Shown here: one piece after another, positions 1-11,985 of the stretch
How positions within the stretch are numbered: position 1 is the first letter of the stretch
How the letters are laid out: the number at the start of each line of letters is the position of its first letter
NCBI GenBank assembly: GCA_030674185.1
Contig: JAPXFY010000026.1
Location: 32,127,167-32,191,166, forward strand
DNA: 64,000 nt
DNA from: Monoplex corrugatus
Lineage: Eukaryota > Mollusca > Gastropoda > Littorinimorpha > Ranellidae
Reading direction: 5' to 3'
Program-made: the position numbers and the translations under genes
Notes under the pieces: generated by a model
The model's input: only the letters and a program-made list of their open reading frames with translations
What the model was told of the DNA's origin: nothing
Databases searched by the model: none

Positions 1-116
1 AGGGCCCTATGATGAGCGCTGACCTGTACACAAGAGAGCGACTTGAACGTCCAATCATCAAAGTGTTCCAGAGACATCCGGGAAACCAGATGCCAGAGGC
101 ACAAGATATCATCCGG
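1..116 (+). CDS. Penultimate coding exon of a tektin-like protein (5' end off window or unknown)
   Basis: The frame with codons at multiples of 3 encodes a basic, charged segment with RERLERP, KVFQRHPG and MPEAQ, ending in CGG at 116. The donor GTCAGT follows at 117-122, so the intron is phase 0. The R-P-rich stretch followed by a helical segment resembles the late region of tektin-family coiled-coil proteins, which are filament components inside ciliary and flagellar doublet microtubules. The family call rests on this pattern plus the next exon, not on an alignment. The two ATGs at 9 and 12 are probably internal methionines, because GGC CCT in frame precede them and the exon may begin before the window. 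Confidence 0.5.
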
Positions 117-132
117 GTCAGTGTGTGTGATG

Positions 133-198
<66 letters not shown>

Positions 199-328
199 TT
201 GTGTGTGTGTGTGTGTGTGAATGTGTGTGTGTGAGTGTGTGTATATATATGTATGGTGTGTTGTGTGGTGTGTGTGAACATAGTGTGTGTTTGTATACAT
301 GTGTGTATTAGTGACATGGGTTTTGTGT
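117..328 (+). repeat. (TG)n microsatellite at the donor of the tektin-like intron
   Basis: Long interrupted TG run, densest at 137-193 and decaying to TATATG/TGTTTG variants by 300. It starts in the donor itself (GTCAGTGTGTGTG), with no spacer between splice site and repeat. Frames of VCVCVC or HTHTHT type across it are not genes. Confidence 0.95.
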
Positions 329-574
329 ATGTGTGCATATGAAGTGTGAATATTTTATGTAAAGCCCTTGCTACCACATCATATCTGATACACACCAAAA
401 CATAAAGGAATTCAGTACTCATCTGTGCATTTGTACAGGGTTGGACATGTACAGGGCCGGACATTTGTTACATTTACTGAAATGTGGACACATGATTTCG
501 TAATGAATTGTGACAGAGGATTTTGTTCCATATGAGCAAATGACTGTGCATGCAACATCTTATCTAGGGTTTTT

Positions 575-576
575 AT

Positions 577-616
<40 letters not shown>

Positions 617-629
617 GTGTGTGTGTGCA
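575..629 (+). repeat. (TG)n microsatellite
   Basis: TG dinucleotide run with two TATG interruptions, still in the tektin-like intron about 115 bp before the acceptor. Confidence 0.95.
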
Positions 630-743
630 CTATGAGACTGATTTAGAACTAAGAATCCAATCGCAAGCAATGCTGTTTTAGTAAAATCAGTGTTCTCATC
701 AGAAATGACAAAACTATTTCAGAGCCATGTCATTCTGTTCCAG

Positions 744-929
744 AGCGGGGATGGACTTTTACAGTCGCTGACTGCCACAAGTCGCAACATTGGCCTGATG
801 ACCCTCACAAAAGCCAAGCTGGCAGATGACCTACGCAGCAAAAGTGCCGCTGCCTCCATTGACGCCAACATCATCCGAATGCGACGCAGCAAAGCCAACC
901 ATCGTTGGCCCCTTGGCAGTGCCTTCTAA
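744..929 (+). CDS. Last coding exon of the same tektin-like protein
   Basis: A pyrimidine-rich acceptor ends in CAG at 741-743. The exon then reads 61 codons in phase 0, matching the phase of the exon ending at 116, and stops at TAA 927-929. The protein has a helical heptad-like segment (LLQSLTATSRNIGLMTL), then LADDLRSKSAAASIDANII and a basic end with RMRRSKANHRW. The order L..T...L..DL..K...ASID....RMRR matches the C-terminal layout of tektins and tektin-like proteins (CCDC105/TEKTL1 type), where L..DI..K..SL.ID...C..LR is typical. Codon use is GC-richer than the flanks. The exact paralogue cannot be named from 100 residues. Intron 117-743 is filled with (TG)n DNA. Confidence 0.5.
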   Translation, partial: SGDGLLQSLTATSRNIGLMTLTKAKLADDLRSKSAAASIDANIIRMRRSKANHRWPLGSAF

Positions 930-1424
930 ATTAAAGAAATAACCATCGACATCCAAGGTCTTGAGACTGAGAAAAATGGAAAGTGGGGAAAAGAAGTGGT
1001 AGTGGTAGTAAAAGAAGAAGGGAAAAAACAAACAAATAAAAACAATAATAAAAAAAAAGCAACCACCAAATTCTACGTAAACAGAGCAAGGGAAAACAGG
1101 TCAAACCACATTTCACTGCCTACCAAATTTTATCTTATTTATGTGTGTGTGTATCGTTGAGACCTTAAAATTTGACTCAACATCAAACTTGCAAAAGCCA
1201 GAACTTTCTGCTAGGGCCTAAGCCTTCATGCAAAATTAGTTTTATGAAACATTGCTGTCAACAGCAGGCAAATCTTCCCAAAAATGCTTTCACATTATCA
1301 GTTGAAATGACCCAGTCACTTAAACTTGTACATTTGTGATGTCCCATAGGGTTGGTCCTGTAGTCCACATTTTCTGGAAAAAAAAATTGGGCAAGAATAT
1401 TGAAGAAATCATTACTGATTATAC
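930..1424. other. Downstream region of tektin-like gene, probably 3' UTR then intergenic
   Basis: After the stop the sequence is AT-rich with A-rich runs (1010-1060). AATTAAAG occurs at 929-937, but no clear AATAAA plus GT-rich pair marks a cleavage site. No further coding exon is visible. Confidence 0.4.
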
Positions 1425-1560
1425 AATCGGAACGGTAGAGTGGTGTGGGTACAATGTTAGACTTCCAATCAGAGAGTCTGGGTTTCAGTCCTGCATGGGT
1501 TCTTTCTACCTGGTTGTTACAAGGTGGATAGTTTTCAGATCTCACATGTCAACATACATA
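1425..1560 (+). mobile_element. tRNA-derived SINE fragment, family 1
   Basis: The segment GGTAGAGTGGTGTGGGTACA followed by a TTAGACTTCCAATCAGAG block and GGGTTTCAGTCCTGCATGGG has the layout of a tRNA-derived Pol III head: a box-A-like start, an anticodon-arm-like middle and a box B (GGTTTCAGTCC against GGTTCNANNCC). A reverse copy at 40370-40490 has CCAATCAGAAAG and GGTTCGATCCTGCATGGG in the same order. Two copies with matching order support an interspersed element rather than a tRNA gene. Confidence 0.55.
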
Positions 1561-1624
1561 CAGATTTATTAGTGCCTAAACCTCCTTCATATCTGAGCTA
1601 ATGGACCACTTGCAAATTTTTTTT

Positions 1625-1925
1625 TTATTCAGGCTACTTGGTTCTTATGATAGAGTCGTGGACATAAGAAGATCTGATACTTTTTGAGTTCAACCCCAGC
1701 TTGCAACATTTAAGAACTGGCCTGTTGGCTGCCCATCTTAATGTTTCCATCACTATGGGGTTGTCAGCTTGAGTGTTTCAAATGTCCCTTCCCCCCTCCC
1801 CAATTTCAAGACCTTGCCAGCGCATAGGGTTTTGCGCAGGCTTAGGGAGTCTGCCGGTTAATTGTTGGCAGGTTTGGGTGGAGCACATATGGAATTGCCT
1901 GAGTGTGATGAATCCCTCTAGAACA
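1625..1925 (+). mobile_element. SINE-like repeat, family 2, copy 1
   Basis: It contains GAGTTCAACCCCAGC (box-B-like) near 1686, then CTGGCCTGTTGGCTGCCCAT, then a core with CAAGACCTTGCCAGCGCA, GGGTTTTGCGCAGGCTTA and CACATATGGAAT. The same blocks in the same order and orientation occur at 31980-32250. The core is also related to 8040-8215 and 61705-62056. Confidence 0.6.
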
Positions 1926-2079
1926 AACTCCAAACAAATTCCAAACAAACTCCAAACTCCTTCATGTCTATATACATGCCGTACATCAAGCATGCACGGT
2001 AAACAAAGTCATGTCAAGATCTGGTTGCTTTTGAAAAACAGGAAGACACCCACCATGCACGCCCATTGAAGAAGGAGTA

Positions 2080-4390
2080 CAGCTACATACTACTTGCACT
2101 GTAAGGGCTAAACAACATGCAGACACGCATCTGAGAAAAATCGGAACGCTGAAAAAAAAAGTCTTCTGCTTATACACACACAAACAACAGTAGTCAGTAT
2201 AAATCATTTTCTGCCCTATTTTTAAGTAAAAAAAAGAAAAAAAGAAAAAGATAAACGAAAGAAGGAACAAATTTCTTCCTCAAACCTCCAGTAAAGTGTT
2301 GCAAACATGTATGGTAGACAGAAGACACATATGCATACACACATGAGAAAACACACATACATACACACATGTTGTGTGTTGGTTTTAATCAAACTTCTCC
2401 CCCTACTCCACCATTGTTTTCAAGAAGGAAGTTGAAAAAGATTGAGATAAAATGACACTGGAAGTCCCAGGTTTTGCTCTGATTTACATAGATAGTAGAA
2501 TGATTATCAGTAGACTCTACTGTGTGTGCATATATTTATTAGTTGCAATATGTTAATAGACATTATGTACTGATGCCATTTTTTTGCAGTCACCGATGCC
2601 TCTTCCCCATATGAAAGCTCAGTATACACAAATCCATTTATGCAGATTTTACTTTTTTCCATAAATCCTCTTCTTCAGTTGTTATCATCATTATCATCAT
2701 CACACACACACAAACACACATGTACACACACACACACACACTCTCACACACATGCACTGTCTCTCACTCACACTCACAAACACAGGGAAATAAAAAATGA
2801 TGGCATAAGTTATATACTATTCTTGTTGTGTATAAAAATATGTAGATTTTTTGGGGTCTTGGAGGTATTTTTCCAGTTATCTATTTATTTGTAGCTTGCC
2901 ATTGGCCACTGAAGAAACAATGACAGGGCATTGTGCCTTTTTTGCAACATTCTGTCATTTACCAAAGGAAACATGTTATAATTGCTTCTTTGTGTATTAT
3001 CAATCAGTATTAAAACATGCTTGACTTAATATGAGAGGACTTGTTTTTGCTTCCATGCATGGATGAATTGTTTTCTGCATGCCCCTTATTTCACAGCATG
3101 TTTTGCAGGCAGTCAACCATAGGTTCAGCTTGTCTGCAACAGCATGTGACGCAAATCTAGGAGAATTGTATTCTGTTTCAATAACTGGTTCCGTTTTTTC
3201 ACTTGCCCTCTATGCAGTATGTTTTCTTTGTTCTGTGCTTTTTGAACATTGTTGAATACTTCTTTGCTTCTTAAGATTGGCTGATAAGTACTTTATTTTG
3301 AAAGACATGGATGAAGGACAGAGGTGGATCACAGCAATGACAAGTCAGAAGTTTTTTTTAGTCTTTCATATTATGGATTCCAACAGTTTCTCATGTAACA
3401 TAGTGTACACACATGATGTACAGATTAAGGTATGGATGTTTGTATGAACACCTTAACAGTACACCCTAACAGTATTATTGGAAAATAAAAAATGGTGACA
3501 GATGAAAGTAACTCCTTAAGCTAATCTTGTGTAAAAATATGAATGTATGAAATCTTACACTTAAAAAAATTAACCCTCTGTAAAAAAAATGAATATATAA
3601 AATTTTACTCTTTAAAAATTCCACATAAATAAAAAAAAAAAAACCACCAATAACAACAACAAACACAGACTAAACAAAAACAAACAAAACAAAAAAACAA
3701 ACAACATGTATATATAACAGCAAAAAAGCAGTTATGAGAAGAAATTTTTTTTAACAAAATAAACCAATGAGAAAAAGAATACACTAAACAGAGAAAAGTT
3801 GAGCGTTCAGTTTTGGTTGTAGATCCATTTTGAATCAACTGGATTTATTAATTGAAATGTACCACCTCAGTGTTATGTTTGAAAAAAGAAGACATTGAAT
3901 GCCAATGAAGTTGCAATGGCAGCAGAAACTTATTTCACAGACCCAGTGATTCATAATGCACACTTTCATCTTTACATTTTGCAAAGTATGCATGAGCAAA
4001 GACTATTCTGCCATCCTAGTTGTTTCCTTTGTGTAGTTGTATGAACTGGGAATTAGTTTAAAATCTTGTTACAAAAAAACGCTTTACAGTTGTTTTTTTA
4101 CTCCTACATTTTGCTGTTGTATGGTGTATCTATTTGATATACTGTTCAAGATTTTGTTTGTAACCAGTGTGGCATTATGGGGGAATATGGATATATTGGC
4201 TCATCTGTGAGTAAGCATCTGTTATCTCTTCTTAGGACAGGTTTCTGAAAGTGCTGTTGCTAAATACTATCATGATTTCCTTGAAAAAAGTTGTTTCAGA
4301 GGTTACTTTATAGTGGCATTGAAAATGTTTAATTTTTCTTCTGATGTCTTTTTATGTATTACGGTAATCAGCAAACTCACATCTGTAACT
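2080..4390. other. Non-coding AT-rich interval
   Basis: I see no convincing exon. It holds a short (CA)n tract at 2700-2785, an A-rich stretch with CAAA repeats at 3630-3705, and otherwise unique-looking AT-rich DNA. Frames here are short and have no splice context or family resemblance. Confidence 0.5.
2697..2785 (+). repeat. (CA)n/(CT) microsatellite
   Basis: Interrupted CA and ACTC runs. Confidence 0.9.
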
Positions 4391-4395
4391 TCTTC

Positions 4396-4770
4396 CTCAA
4401 TGCAGTTCATGGACATTTCATCTGGAGCTTTGTGCTCAATGCAGTTCAATGGCCATTTCTACTCAATGCAGTTCATGGACAGTACATCTGGAGCTTTCTT
4501 CATCAATAGACAAGTTCATCAGAGACATTACATCTGGAGCTTTCTCCTCAATGCAGTTCATGGACATTACATCTGGAGCTTTCTCCTCAATGCAGTTCAT
4601 GGACATTACATCTGGAGTTTCTCCTCAATGCAGTTCATGGACATTACATCTGGAGCTTTCTCCTCAATGCAGTTCATGGACATTACATCTGGAGTTTTCT
4701 CCTCAACACAGTTCATGGACATTACATCTGGAGTTTTCTCCTCAATGCAGTTCATGGACATTCATTGCAG
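4396..4770 (+). repeat. 39-bp minisatellite, about 9 units
   Basis: Tandem units carry CAATGCAGTTCATGGACATT and ACATCTGGAGCTTTCTCC. The full unit is 39 bp, with early units diverged (4396-4520) and later ones nearly identical (4535-4760). Because 39 is a multiple of 3, a frame stays open across most of it with MQFMDITSGAFSS repeated, but a unit near 4615 has lost a base and shifts the frame. This points to a tandem repeat without coding constraint rather than a repeat protein. Confidence 0.85.
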
Positions 4771-4859
4771 CAAACATCGTCTCTGTGGCTTCTTTACTTT
4801 CAAGTGATATGAATAAAGATGTTCCTGAAGGGCAACATTCTTTGTCCTCAATGTAGCTA

Positions 4860-7800
4860 AGGTGAGCATACAGATGGGATGCAGTGAATTCTGATAGCTT
4901 TAAAGTTTATGAAGACAGTGGTATCCATTTATTGCTGAAGTTTCGTTTTGTTCAATGACCAAAGTGATTACACATTGTTCTTGATCTCAACACAGCGAGT
5001 GCTTTCCCGTTTCCTTTTTTTTTCCAGCTTTTGTTTAATCTGTGTCTTTGTTGTTGTTAATTTTCATGGAGTTTATTTTTTCAAAAACCTCATGTACAGA
5101 TGTAAAAATGAGGGTTTCTGTTGTTGAATAATATTTGTTTTTGTGCTGTATTTTTCATTACTGTTTAAATTAATGTTAAATGTCTGTTACAGTAATTTAC
5201 TTTTACTTCATCGCCTTAACATCTTCAGCATCATTTCATTCATTATTTAAATTTTGTTCCTCATTGTTGGAAAAGACTTGTGTCTATCATTATGTTTCAA
5301 TGTGTACTACAACACCCAGCATAAAGCAATACGTTATCTTTTCTGATAATTATTCCTGGAAAGAGTACTGGTTTGCATGTTGTGGTGTTTTAGGAAAAAA
5401 ATATGCTCTGTTTTGACATGTGATTTTTATTGTCTTGATTTTGCAAGGAAGGGTGAATTACCGATTTATCATAGAATATGCAAAATAAATGCTTCCTGTG
5501 ATATGCTGCTGTTTTATGCAATCATGATGAATTGTGACCAGAAAATGTCACTTACCTTTTATTCTAATCTGCATCAAATTTTGGCATTATTTCATTCTGT
5601 GTTTATGTTCCTTTTCTCATCTGTTTTGCAATGTTCAAGAAATCGTTTTAACCTTTTCTTATGTTTTGCAATGTTCAAGAAAACACGGTTTTAACAGTTC
5701 ATGTCTGTAAATAAAAACTGACTGCTTACTGTCCGTTACCATTTTCGTCCATTTGAAATATTTTCACACTAGTGAAACCCCCCTCTCCGCCCAAAAGAAG
5801 AAGGGAAAAAAAAAAAAAAGACAAAATTCACAGCCCGTTTCATTCAATATGGCAGTTCTTTCAAGTAGATCCACACTGTAAAATAAACTCTTTCAAGATG
5901 ATATTTACACAGTTGCCATCTTGGGAGGACAGAATTACTGTGCAACAGCGGAATACAAGCGTTGCACTCTTAGAAAGCTGGGGTCAGTTTATTTACTATG
6001 CTTTCACAGCCCTTGAGTAATTCTTTTAGGTAATCTTTTTGCAAAATTTTTTCAGTGTATTGGATCTTCATATATATCAAAGGTACAGGGAAATGAGGGC
6101 ATGACTATTTTGCAGTCCAACTTATCAGTGGTTGAATTGATTACATTTCTAAATGTTATTAACCTGGACAAGTATTGGTTTCTTATTGTCGAGTGCTGAC
6201 TAATTTGTATCACTGTCATAACTGTTTAAAGCCCAGCCAACTGTGCAGAACCATATCAGGGCTATAACCATCTTAACACCTTTCTGAACCTGGGGAAAAA
6301 AACTGGAAAAGAAAATTAGGTACACACTACTTTGTAATGAAATCAGACACATTATTTTCATGTAACTTCACAGAATTCTGCAATAATCATTTTTTTCTTT
6401 ACTGAACTTGGCAATAAAAAATTTCTTATCTGTTGTGGATGTGAACTAATGACAGTCATCACTGCTTTTTACAAGTATAGACCAGTTATCACAGAATATG
6501 ACATTTCAGTTGCATATCAAAGTGTATTATTATGAACAGTAGATTTTATGAGCACTGCTGACAAATGGCACCATTTAAATTACAAGCACGTAATATGTAG
6601 AAGAGTTTACAAGCGTTTGTTTTTCCATTATTTTACAGGAAAGGATTTGACGCAATCGTGTTTTCATTAGCAGTATTTTGGAGAAAATATATATAAACAA
6701 AAATATTCATTCACTATTCATGTTTAGTGTTGTTTTATCTAACTATTGTTTATGTAAGTTGACATTTTGAGACATTTTTCTTGTACTTGGAGTGATTATT
6801 ACATTTTAAGGCAGAACAAGCCAAGCATATTTTGTATCCTCAGCCATATATTATGAGGAATCCAGGAAGTGTCTTGATTATATTTGTACATCATTCTAAT
6901 GATCAGTATGTCAGTATATGTTAATTCTGTCTTTTTAAGATGAAACAAAACCTGATAGTTTGACAGAGAAAGGATTCTGATCCGACTTGTTTGCAGTATA
7001 CAATGACACAAGGATAGAGACATTGGACCAAACAAAAAAACTCTCAAGACCATGCCAAAGTGTTGGGTTTATGCACAGATTATGGCTTATGCCACATATT
7101 CCAAACCCAGAGACACTGGTTTGAGGGAACTGAAATATACACAAACTCATCTGATGGTGATGAGTTGCAGAAGGCAGAATTCGGAAACAAAAATGTTGCA
7201 TACAGGACATTGTTGGAACAGCAAAAGCTATCTCGTATGTCTCGTTTTTTTGAATCTTTGTGTGTTGCTTTGTGCTGTCATTTTGTCTCAGATTTACAGA
7301 TGCTTTTTATCCTCAAATAAAAGGGAACACGCTTGTTCTGTTCCATTCCAATGAAGACATGTGTTTTGATGTCACAGTGGTTGGTAAGAATTGTTCTTTG
7401 TTTTTAAAATGAATTTTGTCTAGAGCAAGGGACACCACCATTAACCTTCACCAGGACAATTTTCAATGGGTGATGATTAATGGTGGCAATAGCTAGGCCA
7501 GTCCTTTACACGATGAGACAATTTGATGGGAGCTGCACTCCACTTTTGTCACTGTACAAACTCAACCACGCACAGGAACATATACCTTTCATGCTGAACA
7601 GATGGAACAACACACTAACAATTCATATCTTGATGGTGAAGTGGTTGAGTACCCACCTATTGCTTGTGTGGGTTTCTGAGCCAGGCCCATGACATTATCA
7701 AAAAAAGGTCTAAAACTAAAAGGGCAACCCACCTGTTCACCAATCTTTGACAGACATCTGGTATTACAGTTCAGAGAAAGTAAAGCACTAAGGGAGAAGT

Positions 7801-8030
7801 GTAGGCAGTCCTTTGTACAACTATCCGAGAATAGGGAGGTCTCAGTTATGATAACTGTAAAAGTTACTGGGCAATCTGATATTTTATTCACCTGTTAGGT
7901 GGATTGACCTCAACTGCGTTGATAAAGATATGATATGCAGTTTCCATGCACCCATTTTTTATCGATGTCTTGCATGACTTGAGAGAGAAAACAGTTTTTC
8001 GCAGTCATACACATAATTTCGCTACGACCC
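4860..8030. other. Non-coding AT-rich interval
   Basis: AT-rich DNA without recognisable exons. A short repeat at about 6226-6340 (AAAGCCCAGCCAACTGTGCA, then CATATCAGGGCTATAACCAT) has a second copy from 40728. No microsatellite longer than about 20 bp occurs here, unlike most of the window. Confidence 0.5.
6226..6340 (+). repeat. Dispersed repeat, copy 1
   Basis: It shares AAAGCCCRSCCAACTG, the block CATATCRGGGCTATAACCAT and a downstream GGAAAAGAAAATTARGTAC block with 40728-40985. In that second copy a CA-rich microsatellite separates the two parts. Confidence 0.6.
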
Positions 8031-8039
8031 CAAAGTTAT

Positions 8040-8215
8040 GGAACTATCTAGGAAGGACCTCAGGACCTAGCCAGCTCGTGGGTTTATGTGCAGGCTTAAG
8101 GCTTGTGCCATGATCATTTTGGATCTTCTCCATCACATGGCACCCGTCATGTTAGTGCATATGGACTTCATTCCGAGAGTGGAGGTGTCATTCTGAATAA
8201 CTTAAATTGAAATTG
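8040..8215 (+). mobile_element. SINE-like repeat, family 3, uninterrupted copy
   Basis: It has GGACCTAGCCAGCTCGTGGG, TTTATGTGCAGGCTTAAGGC, TTGTGCCATGATCA and GTTAGTGCATATGGACTTC, ending in a TTAAATTGAAATTGAATGAG tail. The same series occurs at 61705-62056, where a LINE fragment splits it. The GACCT.GCCAG ... TGCGCAGGCTTA core is shared with family 2. Confidence 0.65.
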
Positions 8216-8772
8216 AATGAGATTTTCCTGGTGTTTGGTGTGTGAACAAAAATATGCATCAGAAGTGAATCTAAACCTTACCCTCATATATCCCCTTCCT
8301 CCAAAACACATGAAAAATGATCAAGCCTTTTCGTACCTTTTAACATATTCCCTGTGACATTTAGGCCTACCCTGAATAGCAGTTGCTCTCAATGAAATAT
8401 TCCACATTTTGATCAGAATTGCAGACCTGCTCTCAAAGAAATATTCCACGATTGTTTTGCCAGAGTAACAAATATGCCAGAAAATGGTATCAAAAAGACC
8501 CACAAAAGGCCAAGATACGTCCACTTTTTTACATGTAAGCATGACAGTCCACATGTAGAAGCACCTTTGTTGGGACCCAACACAACCATGTGCTGTACTG
8601 TATATACAAATTAGTCAAAAAATGACCAAGACAGGACTGCTGATACTTGTTAACACATTTTGCAGTTATGATCTTGCTTTTGACCGGTCTTTAAAGATGT
8701 TTTTCCTACCGCACCATCTAGTTGACCTCGATTTGGTTAAAATCTGTCCTCATACAGCCGAGATATACTTAA

Positions 8773-8957
8773 CCCTTTGACTACCGCACCCTATCCACTA
8801 ACTGCAAAAACTTAACCCTTTGATTCCCTCACCCTTTCCACCAGCTTCCTGCAGGAAGCTGGTGGAAAGGGTGAGGGAATTAAAGGGTTAAGTTTTTGCT
8901 TTGCTAGCATGGTTGGCAATACAGGATGCTGGTGGACAGTGTGCGGGAGTCAAAGGG
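8773..8957. mobile_element. MITE with TTAA flanks, piggyBac type, copy 1
   Basis: A 185-bp element is flanked by TTAA at 8769-8772 and 8958-8961. It starts CCCTTTGACT and ends AGTCAAAGGG, so it has inverted termini inside a TTAA duplication, as piggyBac-superfamily elements and their MITEs have. Its middle (8804-8899) is a near-perfect palindrome with 48-bp arms and one mismatch. It has no transposase. Related copies lie at 19645, 33308 and 40580. Confidence 0.75.
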
Positions 8958-8961
8958 TTAA

Positions 8962-11790
8962 GTAAATGCTTCATATTTTGGACCACCCTAGTCTAAAAAC
9001 TATTGTTACGCGCCACACTTACACATTTGCAACCACTCATTGTCGATGAAAAAAGTTTACATACCAAAATCCGTTTAGAAACAGCTGAGCAATTTTTGCT
9101 GACATATTTTCTTCACACTCACACCCACAGACACATACACAGAGAAAGTAATAAGGAAAACAAAACTAAAAAAACCTGCAGATTTAGGGGCGAAGAACAA
9201 AAAATAAACATCTTTACTGCAATTAGTTGTGGCTACTGCCCAATGGACCAATGCGAAAACACACCCAGACATACACATCCACGCCTTCACACTGTAAAAG
9301 CGACTCAAAGAATGTTGTCACAAGAGTGATATAATTTAGACAGAAAAAAAAAAGGGATCTGTACAGCGTAGCTAAAAGGACAAAGACAAATAGGTGACGA
9401 AGACAATGCTGGTCTCTGCACCACCTCCCGTCAAAATTAGAGAACCGACATGGACCACAAAACACACCAGTCAAAGTACACATGGAAGGAAAAAAACCAA
9501 AAGCCTTGCGCTCACACAGTACATGCTTACAGCCTGGCCCCCTGTATTATATTACCAGATTCATGTGAGTGATAACAACAGCAATCATAATCCAATAGCG
9601 CAGGTCCTCATCTGCTCAATCCCAATCAACTGAAGAGATTGTGGCACAACCAGGTTTTATACTGAAGGACTTGGACTGGGAATTTTTCGTCAGCAGACGA
9701 GAACCCTTCCTTGCAAAAGATTACAGTGTGCAGCAATCACCATCTATTAGATTCAAGCGAGTGCCAACCACTTCTGCATTCCTAAAAATGGAGAGAAAAA
9801 GGCTCTGAAGAAATGGACACCACAATAGTCAAGTCTTCTAACATCACACTTCTGGCAGAAATACTTCATTTGACCAAGCCCAATGTCGGTAGATGAGAGA
9901 CAATCAATTAACAAAATATACTGAGTAAGCTTTGAACATCTGCATCAGAACACACACACGACATCTTTCACTGTAAGCTTTCTAAAATGGAAATGTTCTT
10001 TGACCAAACAATTTTGGCCATCAATGTCTGGAACACATAAATGAGCATGCTCATTTCACTCATAAACTGTCAGATGCCTACTCGGACTGATAAACACCAA
10101 CTAAAGACATCGATAATAACGTCACCTCAATTTGCACCAGTCACAATAAAACATGCCTCCACAACATGCCAATAATGAAAGTGTTGGCTCAGTTTTAACT
10201 CCACTCTTCAACAATTGATACTTGCTTGGTTAATACAACAAGGAGGCACAAGTTTCAAGGGAACCCACAGCAGCTGTGATGGAAAAGTCTTTGCAACACG
10301 TCACTATGTCCTGGCAATATTATTTGCCCTCTGCCACACTTCATCTGAGACAAAGGACATGCACATAACAAATTTACAAAGGCATTAACTGAGTTGTGAA
10401 GACATCAAAAAGTGATGGCTGAGGAAAGCCGTTTGTACAATTCAGTTCTGGTTCATCAACTTACATTGTCATCTTTACATTTTCAAACAGAAAAGGTCTC
10501 TAACACAAGAACATATATCAATTATTACTATGTGGGCTAAACAAGGTACACAAATAACAACAGAAATGGCCTACAATCCACAGTTCTTGATAAACCAATT
10601 CTCAACATATGCACAAGTATACCCAGGAATCTAACTGATCAATGGCCACAAATCATCTTGTTTAAATAAATCTGCAAACATATAAAAAGGAAGAAAACAA
10701 GAACATGTTGACAACATAATGAAACCAAACAGCCAATAAAAACAAAATTGTACAGAAATTGTGATTTACAAATGTTTTCCATAATGGTTCCATCTATCTT
10801 CAACAACAGTGACTTGAACTATAATGACAGCCCCTATCAAAATGACACAGTTAAAATTTAACATTAAACATCTATCATTTGTTTACTTGCAGTGGTATAT
10901 AACAAACAAACAAAAGCATACATACAAATACAGAATATGACCCACATGTCTACAGGAGACCATACAATCTTCCTGTACTGTATTTCAAACTGATGAGTAA
11001 ATCAAAGACTGAACTTGAGTGACCTCCAATACAACCCTTGAACTGCTAAATAAACAGTGGGTATAGACAGATACAACCACTAATTACTACTGTACTATGC
11101 AAATGTCTCGTCTTGCACACAAGACACTGAACTAAACCGTAATCAATGTGATAAATCTCCAAGATAGGTAAACTGATTAGCACTCTCTAAACAGAGATTT
11201 CACAAAATGCAATTTTGCTCTTATAACAAACGATAGCCATGCTTAATTAAGCTAAATGAAGGCTACCAACCAGAAACAAATGATCAAAAAACCACTTTGC
11301 TTGAGTACTGATTACTACAAAGACTTCTGCTTGAGAACAGCTTACTAAACGACTATCTGCTGGTTGGTAGGAAAACCAAAATACTGCCAATTAATCGTTT
11401 AGAATGTTTCCCTTTACAGCAGGTGTGTCAGCAATGGAATGGAACTGTGCAAGAACTAGGTAACTTTAAACAAGATGTGCTACAGATCAACAAAAGAAAG
11501 GATTCATTGACGTGTGACAGATCGACAAAAAATGGACTAAATTTTGCAGTAACATCTGAAGGTGCACACACCTACTCACAAATAAAACAGACTTGTTCAT
11601 ACACGTTCTTCATAAGCACCAAATAAAGGATATAACAACAATATCTTTTGTTCTTCACACGTAAGATGCTGTGACAGAGTGAAATTACATTCCATTTCAG
11701 TTTTCTGAAGAAAACATGTCGATAACCAGATGATTCCATGTGAGCTGTTGTGCAGCCCTCACTATGTGATGAAGAAAATGTTGAATTCTC
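8962..11790. other. Non-coding interval between the convergent genes
   Basis: No exon is supported. The base composition resembles 11990-17820, so the distal part could be Rab14 3' UTR read on the minus strand, but I cannot place a cleavage site. Confidence 0.4.
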
Positions 11791-11794
11791 TTGT

Positions 11795-11985
11795 ATTCAC
11801 TAGTCATAGCGGAAAGTACAACTGAGAGGTTGTGGGTTCCAATCCCGTCTGTCTCTCACTGTGGGACTGTTTCACTCTGACTAGTTTCTACCCAGAGTAT
11901 GAGCTATGAGCCCCGTGCGAAGATGGGGATCACAGTCATCCGTTTCATGGATAAGTCAATGAAGGTGCTCTGATTTCATGAAACT
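11795..11985 (+). mobile_element. tRNA-related SINE relic
   Basis: ACTGAGAGGTTGTGGGTTCC with AATCCCG contains a good box B (GGTTCCAATCC), followed by a non-tRNA body with TACCCAGAGTATGAGC and GATGGGGATCACAGTCATCC. No cloverleaf can be completed upstream, so it is not a tRNA gene. It is a single copy in this window. Confidence 0.45.

Noticed and set aside
7052..7354. 100-codon + frame as a gene
   Set aside because: No recognisable family, a second overlapping frame of similar length, and AT-rich surroundings without splice signals.
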